Positions 27,147-38,507 of a DNA stretch of 64,000 bases are shown here, piece after piece (the first letter of the stretch is position 1; each line of letters begins with the position of its first letter). The DNA is from Rugamonas rivuli (GTDB lineage: Bacteria; Pseudomonadota; Gammaproteobacteria; Burkholderiales; Burkholderiaceae_D). The stretch spans positions 310,001-374,000 of the forward strand of contig NZ_WHUF01000006.1 in the NCBI RefSeq assembly GCF_009380165.1, given 5' to 3'. The notes beneath the pieces were generated by a model. That model was given only the letters and a program-made list of their open reading frames with translations. It had not been told where the DNA came from and did no database searches. The position numbers and the translations under genes were made by a program.

Positions 27147-27172
27147 GCCCCGCCGGTCGTTGCCGGCGGGGC
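27147..27172 (+). other. GC-rich rpoB-rpoC intergenic hairpin
   Basis: GCCCCGCCGG (27147-27156) pairs perfectly with CCGGCGGGGC (27163-27172) around a TCGTTG loop. It is followed by AGTTTAAAG rather than a T-tract, so it is probably not a full terminator. It may stabilise or process the mRNA between the two subunit genes. Confidence 0.55.
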
Positions 27173-27206
27173 AGTTTAAAGAATTCATCACTACCTGGAG
27201 TGATAC

Positions 27207-31439
<4,233 letters not shown>

Positions 31440-31461
31440 TTCAGCTTTAGTCCCGCAAAAT

Positions 31462-31491
31462 AAAAACGGCACCTTCGGGTGCCGTTTTTTT
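31462..31491 (+). terminator. Intrinsic terminator of the rpoBC operon
   Basis: AAAAACGGCACC (31462-31473) and GGTGCCGTTTTT (31478-31489) form a 12-bp stem with a TTCG tetraloop, followed by an uninterrupted T-run ending at 31491. It lies 22 bases after the rpoC stop codon. Confidence 0.95.
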
Positions 31492-31869
31492 ATTTGCGGC
31501 GTCGTTAATTAATCCGCTTCGTCGTATTAATCTGCGTCGACCAAAATATATTAAAGATGGCGGGCGGGGCGATCAATAAATCGCCAAGAATAAAATAACT
31601 TATCGGCGTCTGCTTTTGGCTTTAAATAATGGCGGCTAGGTTTAATATATTGCGCCGTCCTGGTTTTAAATGTCACGGCATGTCCGTTGGCCGCAGCAGC
31701 GGCGATGGCGCCACTTCCCGCCTGGCAGGCATATCTCCGGCACCGCTTAACTGATATCGCTCGCCGGCTGTCGTGTAGCCGGGCTCATGACTTCTCGGAT
31801 GCAAGCCGATCTGGAAAACCCTACGTGAAACATGCCAGACAGTAGTGCGTTCATGCTAAGATTTGGCTC
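31492..31869. other. 378-bp AT-richer intergenic region without a gene
   Basis: The stretch between the rpoC terminator and the next gene is visibly richer in A and T, with several TTTAAAT and TTAATTAAT tracts up to about 31670, and holds no credible open frame on either strand. The last 15 bases contain TGCTAAGAT, an extended -10 whose TAAGAT (31857-31862) would place the transcription start at the ATG of the next gene. Nothing else is recognised. Confidence 0.5.
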
Positions 31870-32478
31870 ATGATCGCTCAAGCACTCTTCACCCCTGCCC
31901 AGCAAAAGCTGCTGGGCTTGCTATTTGTACGTGTCAATCAAGGATTCCACTTGAATGAGATCATGCGCCTGACCGGTTTGGGCAGCGCATCGGCCCAGCG
32001 TGAGCTCAAACGCCTGCACGAGTCGGGCGTCATCGTGTCCGAGCGGATCGGCAACGTGCGTCGTTTTAAACCCAACAAGGAATGCATCGTATTCGGGGAA
32101 TTAAGCAACCTGGTCAAGAAAACCTTCGGCCTGGTCAGCGTCTTGAATTCGGCACTGGCGCCGCTGCAACATGTGCTGAATGTGGCTTTTGTTTATGGCG
32201 CGACGGCCAAGGAACATGAGGGCATGGATACGCCGGTGGAATTAATGCTCATCGGCGATAACACCAGCTATGGCGAATTATTATCCCGCCTGCCGGTTGC
32301 CGAGCGTCTGCTGCGCCGTAAAATCAATCCCAATCTGTATTCGATCCCAGACTTTAAACGCCGCCTGCGCGAACAGCAGCCATTTATTCTCCAGGTGCTG
32401 CGGGAGCAGAAGATTTATGTTTTAGGCGATGAAACTGATTTGGAGAAAGTCAGCGGCGAGGAAGTCGGCGTCAGTTAA
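31870..32478 (+). CDS. Winged-helix protein with degenerate nucleotidyltransferase-fold domain
   Basis: This 202-residue protein has a winged helix-turn-helix at residues ~10-70 (LNEIMRLTGLGSASAQRELKRLHESGVIVSER). The C-terminal domain resembles minimal nucleotidyltransferases linked to HTHs. Where an active enzyme has GS...DxD, this protein reads GATAKEHEGMDTPVELMLIGD: the Ser is Ala and the acidic pair is VEL, so catalysis is unlikely. The downstream NPNLYSIPDFKRRL stretch also fits that fold. It is probably a DNA-binding regulator. The ATG has no Shine-Dalgarno sequence and an extended -10 directly upstream, which suggests a leaderless mRNA. Its 3' end overlaps the convergent histidine kinase by 4 bp. 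Confidence 0.72.
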   Translation: MIAQALFTPAQQKLLGLLFVRVNQGFHLNEIMRLTGLGSASAQRELKRLHESGVIVSERIGNVRRFKPNKECIVFGELSNLVKKTFGLVSVLNSALAPLQHVLNVAFVYGATAKEHEGMDTPVELMLIGDNTSYGELLSRLPVAERLLRRKINPNLYSIPDFKRRLREQQPFILQVLREQKIYVLGDETDLEKVSGEEVGVS

Positions 32479-33881
32479 TCCAATTCCCGGCCGGTGGCCC
32501 AAGGCTGCTTTTGCGGGAAGAATAAAGAAAATCTGGTGTAATAACCGGCGCGGGATTCGCAATGTATCTTGCCGCCGAATGCCGTAATAACCCGCTGGCA
32601 AAAAGCCAAACCCATACCCGTGCCGCCGCCATTATGCCTTGTGCTGTAAAACGGTTCGAATACGTGCGGCAATACATCATCCGGTATGCCCGATCCGGTA
32701 TCGGTCACTAATAATTGCTTGCTATTGCCATGGGTGAAAAAGGCAATTTCCACATCCCCCCGTCCCGCCGATTTAATAGCATGCAGCGCGTTTTTAAAAA
32801 GATTATATAAAACGTAGACCAGCAATACATCCGACCCAAAGAAAGTGAAGTCTTCGGCGGCTTTCACCACGACCTTGTCGCGCATCGAACTTTCAAACGG
32901 ATAGCAGGCCAGGGCTTCGTCCACGCATTTCTTGATCGAGTGGTCGGCAAAATCGCTGCGGTTCAGCGTGCCCGCCCGGGCCGACGCCAGCATCATGTCG
33001 ACGATGAAATTGGAGCGGCTGATCTCAGCCTCGATATGCTGGGTCAGCTTGCTGAGGTAATTCAGCTGCGCCGGCTGCAGCAGCGGCTCGATATGCCGGT
33101 GCTCCACCGCGCTCTGGTAGCCGGCCAGCAAGTCCGGCAGGCACTTGGCCAGCACCCGCGACTGGTTGCGGATGGTCGCCAGCGGCGTGCGCATTTCGTG
33201 GGCGATGGTGGCGGCCACCTCCATCGGGTCCGCCAGCAGGTTGTGCCGCACCATGGCCTGGGCGATCACCCCCAGGCCGGCCGCGACGAACAGCACTCCG
33301 GGCGGGTAGAACTGCACGCCGTAGTTGCACAGGTAATCGACCGAGGCGAAGAAATAGATCAGCAGGCTGACCAGGCAGTAGCGCAGCCGGGTCTTCTCGG
33401 TCGAGACGGCCAGCTGTTGCCGCTGGTACAGCAGCCACAGGCCGCGACCCACGACCAGGCCGGTCTGCGCCAAGTGCAGCGGATGCAGCGGCCCCGCCTT
33501 GGGATAGAAACCGAAGAAATACGGATACAGCCCGGCGATCACCCAGTCGGTGCTCAGCATGATGACGCCCAGCAGGCCGGCCGTCACATAGGACAGGTCC
33601 ACCCAGCGGCGTTCGCTGCGCTGGGCCGTCAGTTCGGCGATGAAATGGTACAGCGTGGTCGGCAGGAACAGGATCAGCAGGTAGCCGAGCTTGGCCAGCG
33701 CCAGCGCCTCGTCCTCGTTGTTGATCTGGAACAGCACCGCCCAGGTGAACTGCCAGCAAAACGTGGTCGCGCACAGCAGGAAGAAGGTCAGGCTGATGCG
33801 GCTCACCCCGCGCGAATGCAGCACGTAAGCGCCGTAGCACAGGAACAGCAGGGAAACCACGGCGGGCAGTAGGGAGTGCAT
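32475..33881 (-). CDS. Multi-TM sensor histidine kinase (7TM-type N-terminus)
   Basis: The first ~230 of 468 residues contain about seven hydrophobic spans with very short loops, like the 7TM/CqsS-type sensor domains. The kinase core has the H-box ATIAHEMRTPLATI, an N-box NLFKNALHAIK, the G1 box DTGSGIPDD, the F-box EPFYSTRH and the G2 box GGGTGMGLAFCQ. It is an intact HisKA-HATPase kinase. No response regulator or autoinducer synthase is adjacent, so partner and signal are unknown. It is divergent from the hotdog thioesterase, sharing a 197-bp promoter region. Confidence 0.88.
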   Translation of the reverse strand: MHSLLPAVVSLLFLCYGAYVLHSRGVSRISLTFFLLCATTFCWQFTWAVLFQINNEDEALALAKLGYLLILFLPTTLYHFIAELTAQRSERRWVDLSYVTAGLLGVIMLSTDWVIAGLYPYFFGFYPKAGPLHPLHLAQTGLVVGRGLWLLYQRQQLAVSTEKTRLRYCLVSLLIYFFASVDYLCNYGVQFYPPGVLFVAAGLGVIAQAMVRHNLLADPMEVAATIAHEMRTPLATIRNQSRVLAKCLPDLLAGYQSAVEHRHIEPLLQPAQLNYLSKLTQHIEAEISRSNFIVDMMLASARAGTLNRSDFADHSIKKCVDEALACYPFESSMRDKVVVKAAEDFTFFGSDVLLVYVLYNLFKNALHAIKSAGRGDVEIAFFTHGNSKQLLVTDTGSGIPDDVLPHVFEPFYSTRHNGGGTGMGLAFCQRVITAFGGKIHCESRAGYYTRFSLFFPQKQPWATGRELD

Positions 33882-34031
33882 GCGCTTTTTCCACGGACTT
33901 TGGACGGTAGTCAGCAGTATTGCGTGTGTTGATCTAGCTCGCTTGGCTATCGATTAACTATTTGCGTTAAATCAAACAAGCGCAGGACAAACCCGCTTTA
34001 AGTGTTTCTGCCCGGCTTGCGGGCAAACGTA

Positions 34032-34048
34032 CCCGGCCGCAGGCCGGG
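34032..34048 (+). repeat. GC-rich inverted repeat in the thioesterase leader
   Basis: CCCGGCC (34032-34038) and GGCCGGG (34042-34048) form a 7-bp hairpin around GCA. It lies 31 bases upstream of the thioesterase ATG, with no T-tract. It could be an operator or an mRNA structure affecting translation. Confidence 0.4.
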
Positions 34049-34078
34049 ACGGTCCAACTCACTGATAGGGGAATTCTC

Positions 34079-34537
34079 ATGTTGCTGCACGCCACCGAAG
34101 TAGAAATGTCCGCACTCTCCAATGCGACCGCCGCCAACGCCAAGCAGACTTTTACCCACGCCCTGACGATCTATCTGAAGGATTCCAACGCCTACGGCAA
34201 CACCTACTTCGCGCGCTACTTCGAATGGCAGGGAATCTGCCGTGAAAAGTGGTTCTTCGATTGCATCTCGCGCGATATGCTGCAAAACGACGGCGTATTC
34301 ATCACCAAGCACGCCGAGCAGGACTACCTGCAGGAGACTTTCCCATTCCAGGAAATTCGCTGCGAGTTGAATGTATATGACGTCAAAAAGTGCTCGTTTT
34401 GGCTGGAGTTCCGGTTTTATGCCGACGACAAGCCGGTCTCGGTGGGGCGCCAGCAGATCGTCTTTGCCAACCACGCCAAGCAGATCACGGCCTTGCCCGA
34501 GCTGGTAATCGCCCGCATCAAGCGCTACGCCAGGTAA
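34079..34537 (+). CDS. Hotdog-fold acyl-CoA/acyl-ACP thioesterase, enediyne (CalE7)-like
   Basis: This 152-residue protein has the 4HBT hotdog signature YGNTYFARYFEWQGICREKWF. The WQGxCRE form is typical of the CalE7/DynE7 thioesterases of enediyne polyketide pathways rather than YbgC. At the place where YbgC-type enzymes have the catalytic Asp (TDA), this protein has Asn (SNA), as in CalE7. It should hydrolyse an acyl thioester, but no polyketide synthase or acyl carrier protein is nearby. AGGGGA precedes the ATG; a second in-frame ATG lies at 34106. It is convergent with the DUF885 gene, separated by a hairpin. Confidence 0.75.
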   Translation: MLLHATEVEMSALSNATAANAKQTFTHALTIYLKDSNAYGNTYFARYFEWQGICREKWFFDCISRDMLQNDGVFITKHAEQDYLQETFPFQEIRCELNVYDVKKCSFWLEFRFYADDKPVSVGRQQIVFANHAKQITALPELVIARIKRYAR

Positions 34538-34545
34538 TGCAGAAA

Positions 34546-34570
34546 GGGGCGGGCCGTTGCGGTCCGCCCC
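34546..34570. terminator. Bidirectional terminator between convergent genes
   Basis: GGGGCGGGCC (34546-34555) pairs with GGTCCGCCCC (34561-34570) with one G-T wobble and a GTTGC loop. On the minus strand it is followed by TTTCT, so it mainly terminates the DUF885 gene. It probably also ends the thioesterase transcript. Confidence 0.7.
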
Positions 34571-34577
34571 CTGGCGT

Positions 34578-36395
34578 TTACTTCTCCGCCGCGATCCAGC
34601 GGTCGACTTTTTCCTCCAGCAGCGCCAGCGGCAGCGTGCCGTCGCCCAGCACGATGGCGTGGAACTTCGGCAGGCTGAACTTGTCGCCCAGCGCCTGGGC
34701 CGCGCGCTGGCGCAGCTCGACGATCTTCAGCGCGCCGATCTTGTAGCCCAGCGCCTGGCCCGGCCAGGCCATGTAGCGCTCGGTCTCGGTCTTGGCCGAA
34801 TTGTCGTAGCCCAGCGTGTCGTGCATGTACTGGATGCTTTGCTCGCGGGTCCAGCCCTGCGCGTGCATGCCGGTGTCGACCACCAGGCGGGTGGCGCGCA
34901 GCAGCTCGTCGTTCAGGTGGCCGAAGTACTGGGCCGGATCGTCGAACAGACCCATCTCCTTGCCGAGCGTTTCCGCATACAGCGCCCAGCCTTCGATAAA
35001 GGCGTTGTTGCCGCCATATTTGCGGAAGTTAGGCAGATTTAGCTCTTGCACCAGGGCCAGGTGGAAGTGGTGGCCGGGCTTGCCCTCGTGCAGGAACAGC
35101 GTGGTCATGCCGGTGTTGCCGTACTTGGTAGGATCGTTGACCACCGACCAGAACACGCCGGGGCGCGAGCCATCGCCGGCCGGCGAGGTGTAGTGGTCCG
35201 AGGCGGTGGCGCGGCTCAGTTCAGGCTCCAGGCGCAGGTCCAGCTTGGCCTTGGGCAGCAGCGTGAACATCATCGGCAGCTTGGTGTCGAGCACGTCGTT
35301 GAGCTTGTGGTAGACGGCCTGGACTTCGTTCTCGGTCTTGAACGGATAGAACTGCGGCTGTGCAGCCACCCAGACCGGCAAGCCCGCCGCCGGGCCGGTG
35401 TAGCCCAGCTTGGGACCCAGCACTTCGAACTGCGCCTGGATGCGCGCCACTTCCTTCAGGCCGATGGCGTGGATGGCGTCCGGCGTCAGCGAGGTCGTGG
35501 TGGCTTCGGCGACGCGCGCCTGGTACCAGGCGGCGCCGTTCGGCAGCGCGCCGAGGCCGGTCGTGGTGCGGCAGGCCGGCACGTATTCCTTTTCCAGGAA
35601 GGTGGACAGGCGGGCCAGCGCCGGCATCAGTTTCTCGCCGACGGTCTTGCGGTAGGCGGCCGTCAGGCGCTGCTTGTCGGCGTCGGAGAAGGCCGCCGGC
35701 AGCTTGGTGATCGGCGTGTAGAAGATGCTGCTTTCCGGCGTGGCGCTGACCAGCTTCTGGAACTGCGGCAAGCCCGATTCCATGATGGCTTTCGGCTGGG
35801 TGATGCCTTGCTTCATGCCCACGCGCATATTGGCGATGGCCTGGTCTATCCACGCCGGCAACTGGTTGATACGGCTCAGGTAGGCGTCATATTCCTTGAC
35901 CGTCCCGATGGGTTGCGACGCTTCGCCGCCGGCATAGTTGGCCAGCGTGACCGGCACGCTGTCCATCTGGTTGATCGGCAGCAGGTGCTGCGGGAAGGGC
36001 TCCATCGACAGCAGGCCGTGCAGCTCGTAGGCCAGGATGTCGTAGCTGACGCGGTCGGTATTGTTCAGCTGCGCGCGCTGCACCGCCTTCAGGCGGGTGG
36101 CGAACTGGCGGTACAGCTTGAACTGCTGGGCGCGCTTGGCGGGGGCGATGCTCATGCCCAGCTGGTCGTCGAAGCGGTTGTCGCCGTTCTCGGTGGCGCC
36201 TATCGGTTCGAAGCGGGCAACGGCGTCGTAGTATTGGTCGGCGATGGCCAGCAGGGCCTTGTGCGCGGGCGCGGCGCTGACTTGCGGCACGACGGCGGCA
36301 GGCGCGGCGGCATGGCTCGCCAGCGGCGCAAACGCCAGCATCACGGCGGCGGCAAGAGGGGCGAAAGCGGCGTAGGTGTTGCGGCGATGCGTCAT
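34578..36395 (-). CDS. Secreted DUF885 family protein (putative metallopeptidase)
   Basis: This 605-residue protein begins with a signal peptide (RRNTYAAFAPLAAAVMLAFAPLASHAAA). The DUF885 (PF05960) domain fills the rest. Near residue 435 it has LFLHEGKPGHHF, the family's HExxPGHH-type motif; the glutamate and paired histidines look like a metallopeptidase centre, although the family is poorly characterised. A downstream FIEGWALYAE is also conserved and may supply a metal ligand. Export to the periplasm is predicted. It is transcribed alone, with a terminator just downstream and a palindrome about 75 bp upstream. Confidence 0.85.
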   Translation of the reverse strand: MTHRRNTYAAFAPLAAAVMLAFAPLASHAAAPAAVVPQVSAAPAHKALLAIADQYYDAVARFEPIGATENGDNRFDDQLGMSIAPAKRAQQFKLYRQFATRLKAVQRAQLNNTDRVSYDILAYELHGLLSMEPFPQHLLPINQMDSVPVTLANYAGGEASQPIGTVKEYDAYLSRINQLPAWIDQAIANMRVGMKQGITQPKAIMESGLPQFQKLVSATPESSIFYTPITKLPAAFSDADKQRLTAAYRKTVGEKLMPALARLSTFLEKEYVPACRTTTGLGALPNGAAWYQARVAEATTTSLTPDAIHAIGLKEVARIQAQFEVLGPKLGYTGPAAGLPVWVAAQPQFYPFKTENEVQAVYHKLNDVLDTKLPMMFTLLPKAKLDLRLEPELSRATASDHYTSPAGDGSRPGVFWSVVNDPTKYGNTGMTTLFLHEGKPGHHFHLALVQELNLPNFRKYGGNNAFIEGWALYAETLGKEMGLFDDPAQYFGHLNDELLRATRLVVDTGMHAQGWTREQSIQYMHDTLGYDNSAKTETERYMAWPGQALGYKIGALKIVELRQRAAQALGDKFSLPKFHAIVLGDGTLPLALLEEKVDRWIAAEK

Positions 36396-36467
36396 ATGGT
36401 TTTCCTCAAAATGTCACAAAATTGGCGCCTAGCATAAGCCATTGCGGGGCGTCGCTGGGACAAAATT

Positions 36468-36482
36468 TGTATCGGCGATACA
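36468..36482. promoter_or_regulatory. Perfect 15-bp palindrome upstream of the DUF885 gene
   Basis: TGTATCGGCGATACA reads as a 7-bp perfect inverted repeat around one central G. It is 73 bp upstream of the DUF885 start and also upstream of the candidate small RNA. This size and symmetry are typical of a dimeric repressor operator. The regulator is not identified. Confidence 0.5.
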
Positions 36483-36519
36483 TTGTTCTTTTACGGAAAT
36501 TTCAGATTCGAATTTGCAA

Positions 36520-36660
36520 ACATAATTATTCGAAGGATATCGAAACCGTAGTATCCTGAGGACTCGGTGGCGCGATTCCACACCACCGCAAGGTTGCTCA
36601 AGAATTCAACCATAACAAAGCAGTACAGCCTGGCCGCTGCCTTCGGGTAGCGGCCTTTTC
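36520..36660 (+). ncRNA. Candidate structured small RNA ending in an intrinsic terminator
   Basis: Four successive hairpins are visible: AGGATA/TATCCT (36534-36539 with 36552-36557), CGGTGG/CCACCG (36565-36570 with 36583-36588), GGTTG/CAACC (36592-36596 with 36607-36611), and GGCCGCTGCC/GGTAGCGGCC with a TTCG loop (36632-36655) followed by TTTTCT. The last is a plus-strand intrinsic terminator, yet both flanking genes lie on the minus strand, so no known gene uses it. There is no open frame. No convincing promoter was found; CATAAT at 36521-36526 is a weak -10 candidate. The 5' end is therefore uncertain. Confidence 0.45.
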
Positions 36661-36663
36661 TAT

Positions 36664-37836
36664 TCAGGCCGCCGTTTCGGCGAAGCGGCTTTCGTACAGC
36701 GCCGCCACCAGGTCCGATTGCGTGACGATGCCGGCGAAGCGCTGCTCCGCATCGACGATGGGAATGTGGTGGAAGCCGGAGTCGGCCATCAGCGGCACCA
36801 GGTCGACGATGGGCGTATCGAGCTGGGCCGTGGTCGGGTGCTGGCTCATGATCTGGCCGACCACCTCGGCTTTTTCCGTGTGGGTGACGCCGCTTTTGCG
36901 CAAAAATCGCTGCAGTTGATGGCGGATGCCGCGGTAGTCGTCCAAACCGCCATGCTCCAGGAAATCCGTCTGCGTGACGATGCCGATCACCCGCCGCGCG
37001 CGGTTGAGCACCGGCAGCGCCGCCACGCGGTGCGTGCGCATCTGCTGCCAGGCTTGTTCCAGGCTGGTGCCGAACTCGGCGCTGACGACGTCGCGCGACA
37101 TGATATCGGCGCAGCTGATGATGCCGAAGCGGCGCTGGTAGGCGCGCTGCTCGGTCTGCATGAACAGCGATTCCAGGTCGTCGCGGCTGATGTCCAGCAC
37201 CTGGTTGTACTGCTTCAGCACGGCGTCCAGGTCTTCCGGCTTGAAGCCCAGCCGCACCGTCGGCACGGCGTCCGCGGTGGCATGCGGATGCGGTTGCGCG
37301 CTTTGCTGCGCATGGGGGTAGCGGCGGCCGGTCAGCTTGTTGTAGAGCATGGCCACCACCACCAGCACCACCGTGTCGGCCAGCACCGTCAGCATCACGA
37401 AATCGAAGCCGGCCGCATGTACGGCGGGGCCGCCGATCACCGTGGTCAGCGCCACCGCGCCGCCGGGCGGATGCAGGCAGCGCAGCGCGAACATGGCGGC
37501 GATCGCCAGCCCGGTGGCCAGCGCGCCCAGCATCGGCAGCGACAGCGTGTCGCCCAGCAATTGCACGCAGGCCACGCCGACCAGCCCGCTGACGACATTG
37601 CCGCCGATGGCAGACCAGGGCTGGGCCAGCGGACTGGCCGGCAGCGCGAACAGCAGCACGGCGGAGGCGCCGATCGGCGCCACCATGAAAATCGCCGTGC
37701 CGACGGGGGCTAGCAGCAGGTGGCTGAGCAGGGCGGTGATGAACAGGCCGAGCAGGGCGCCGGCGGCGGCGCGCAACTGTTCGCGGCGGCCGGCGGTGAT
37801 GGGGCTGGGCAGCCAGCGGTCGAGGAAAGCACGCAT
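36664..37836 (-). CDS. HPP family membrane protein with two CBS domains
   Basis: The N-terminal half contains four to five transmembrane spans with the family motif CLHPPGGAVAL. The C-terminal half has a pair of CBS domains (CADIMSRDVVSAEFGT, then VGQIMSQHPTTAQLDTPI), which usually bind adenine nucleotides and regulate transport. Some plant and cyanobacterial HPP proteins transport nitrite; the substrate here is unknown. The ATG at 37836 (MRAFLDRWLPSP, 390 residues) is chosen over an in-frame TTG at 37866 that overlaps a TAATAT promoter-like sequence. It lies downstream of the Lrp-type regulator on the same strand. Confidence 0.82.
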   Translation of the reverse strand: MRAFLDRWLPSPITAGRREQLRAAAGALLGLFITALLSHLLLAPVGTAIFMVAPIGASAVLLFALPASPLAQPWSAIGGNVVSGLVGVACVQLLGDTLSLPMLGALATGLAIAAMFALRCLHPPGGAVALTTVIGGPAVHAAGFDFVMLTVLADTVVLVVVAMLYNKLTGRRYPHAQQSAQPHPHATADAVPTVRLGFKPEDLDAVLKQYNQVLDISRDDLESLFMQTEQRAYQRRFGIISCADIMSRDVVSAEFGTSLEQAWQQMRTHRVAALPVLNRARRVIGIVTQTDFLEHGGLDDYRGIRHQLQRFLRKSGVTHTEKAEVVGQIMSQHPTTAQLDTPIVDLVPLMADSGFHHIPIVDAEQRFAGIVTQSDLVAALYESRFAETAA

Positions 37837-37898
37837 AGGCTTAATCAAGTATTTGATATGGGACAAATATTATCCCACGCCCAGCCCGCCTCTGCACT

Positions 37899-38375
37899 TT
37901 ATTGGTGCGAAACCAGCTCCAGCGGCAAGGCCGTGGTGATCTTGATCTGCTCCATCGAAAACGCCGACGACACCCCGGTCAGCTGCGCAACCTTGATCAA
38001 CTTCTTGTAAAAGCGGTCATATCCTTCAATATCGCTCGTCACCACCTTCAGCAGGTAATCGATGTCGCCGCTCATGCGGTGAAACTCCAGCACTTCCGGC
38101 AAGGCGATGACGGCGGCGGCAAAGCGCGCCAGCCATTTGTCGTCGTGCTGGCTGGTGCGCACGCTGACGAACACCGTCACCGGCAAGCCCACCTTGCGGC
38201 GGTTGACGATGGCCACGCGGCTCTCGATATAGCCTTCCTCCTCCAGCCGCCGCACCCGCTTCCAGCACGGCGTGGTGGACAGGCCGACCCGCTCGCTGAG
38301 CTGGGCAATCGACAGCGTGCCGTCGCCCTGCAATGCTGACAAAATTGCATAGTCGTAGCGATCTAGTTCATTCAT
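37899..38375 (-). CDS. Lrp/AsnC family transcriptional regulator
   Basis: This 158-residue protein has an N-terminal HTH (LDRYDYAILSALQGDGTLSIAQLSERVGLSTTPCWKRVRRLEEEGYI) and a C-terminal RAM domain for amino-acid binding and oligomerisation (VTVFVSVRT, then MSGDIDYLLKVV). These octameric regulators respond to amino acids. It is divergent from the cysteine desulfurase fusion across 132 bp. The relative DecR/YbaO controls cysteine detoxification, so regulation of the neighbour in response to cysteine is a reasonable inference. Confidence 0.9.
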   Translation of the reverse strand: MNELDRYDYAILSALQGDGTLSIAQLSERVGLSTTPCWKRVRRLEEEGYIESRVAIVNRRKVGLPVTVFVSVRTSQHDDKWLARFAAAVIALPEVLEFHRMSGDIDYLLKVVTSDIEGYDRFYKKLIKVAQLTGVSSAFSMEQIKITTALPLELVSHQ

Positions 38376-38507
38376 TCTTCATTCTCCTTAAATTCGGCAT
38401 GAACATGCTACAAGTCGTCCGTGGCAGGAGTATTTTAGTACATATATTTCGGGCCGACTGAGTAAGCTATACGTATCCAAGACACTGGCACCGATGCACG
38501 CACACTC

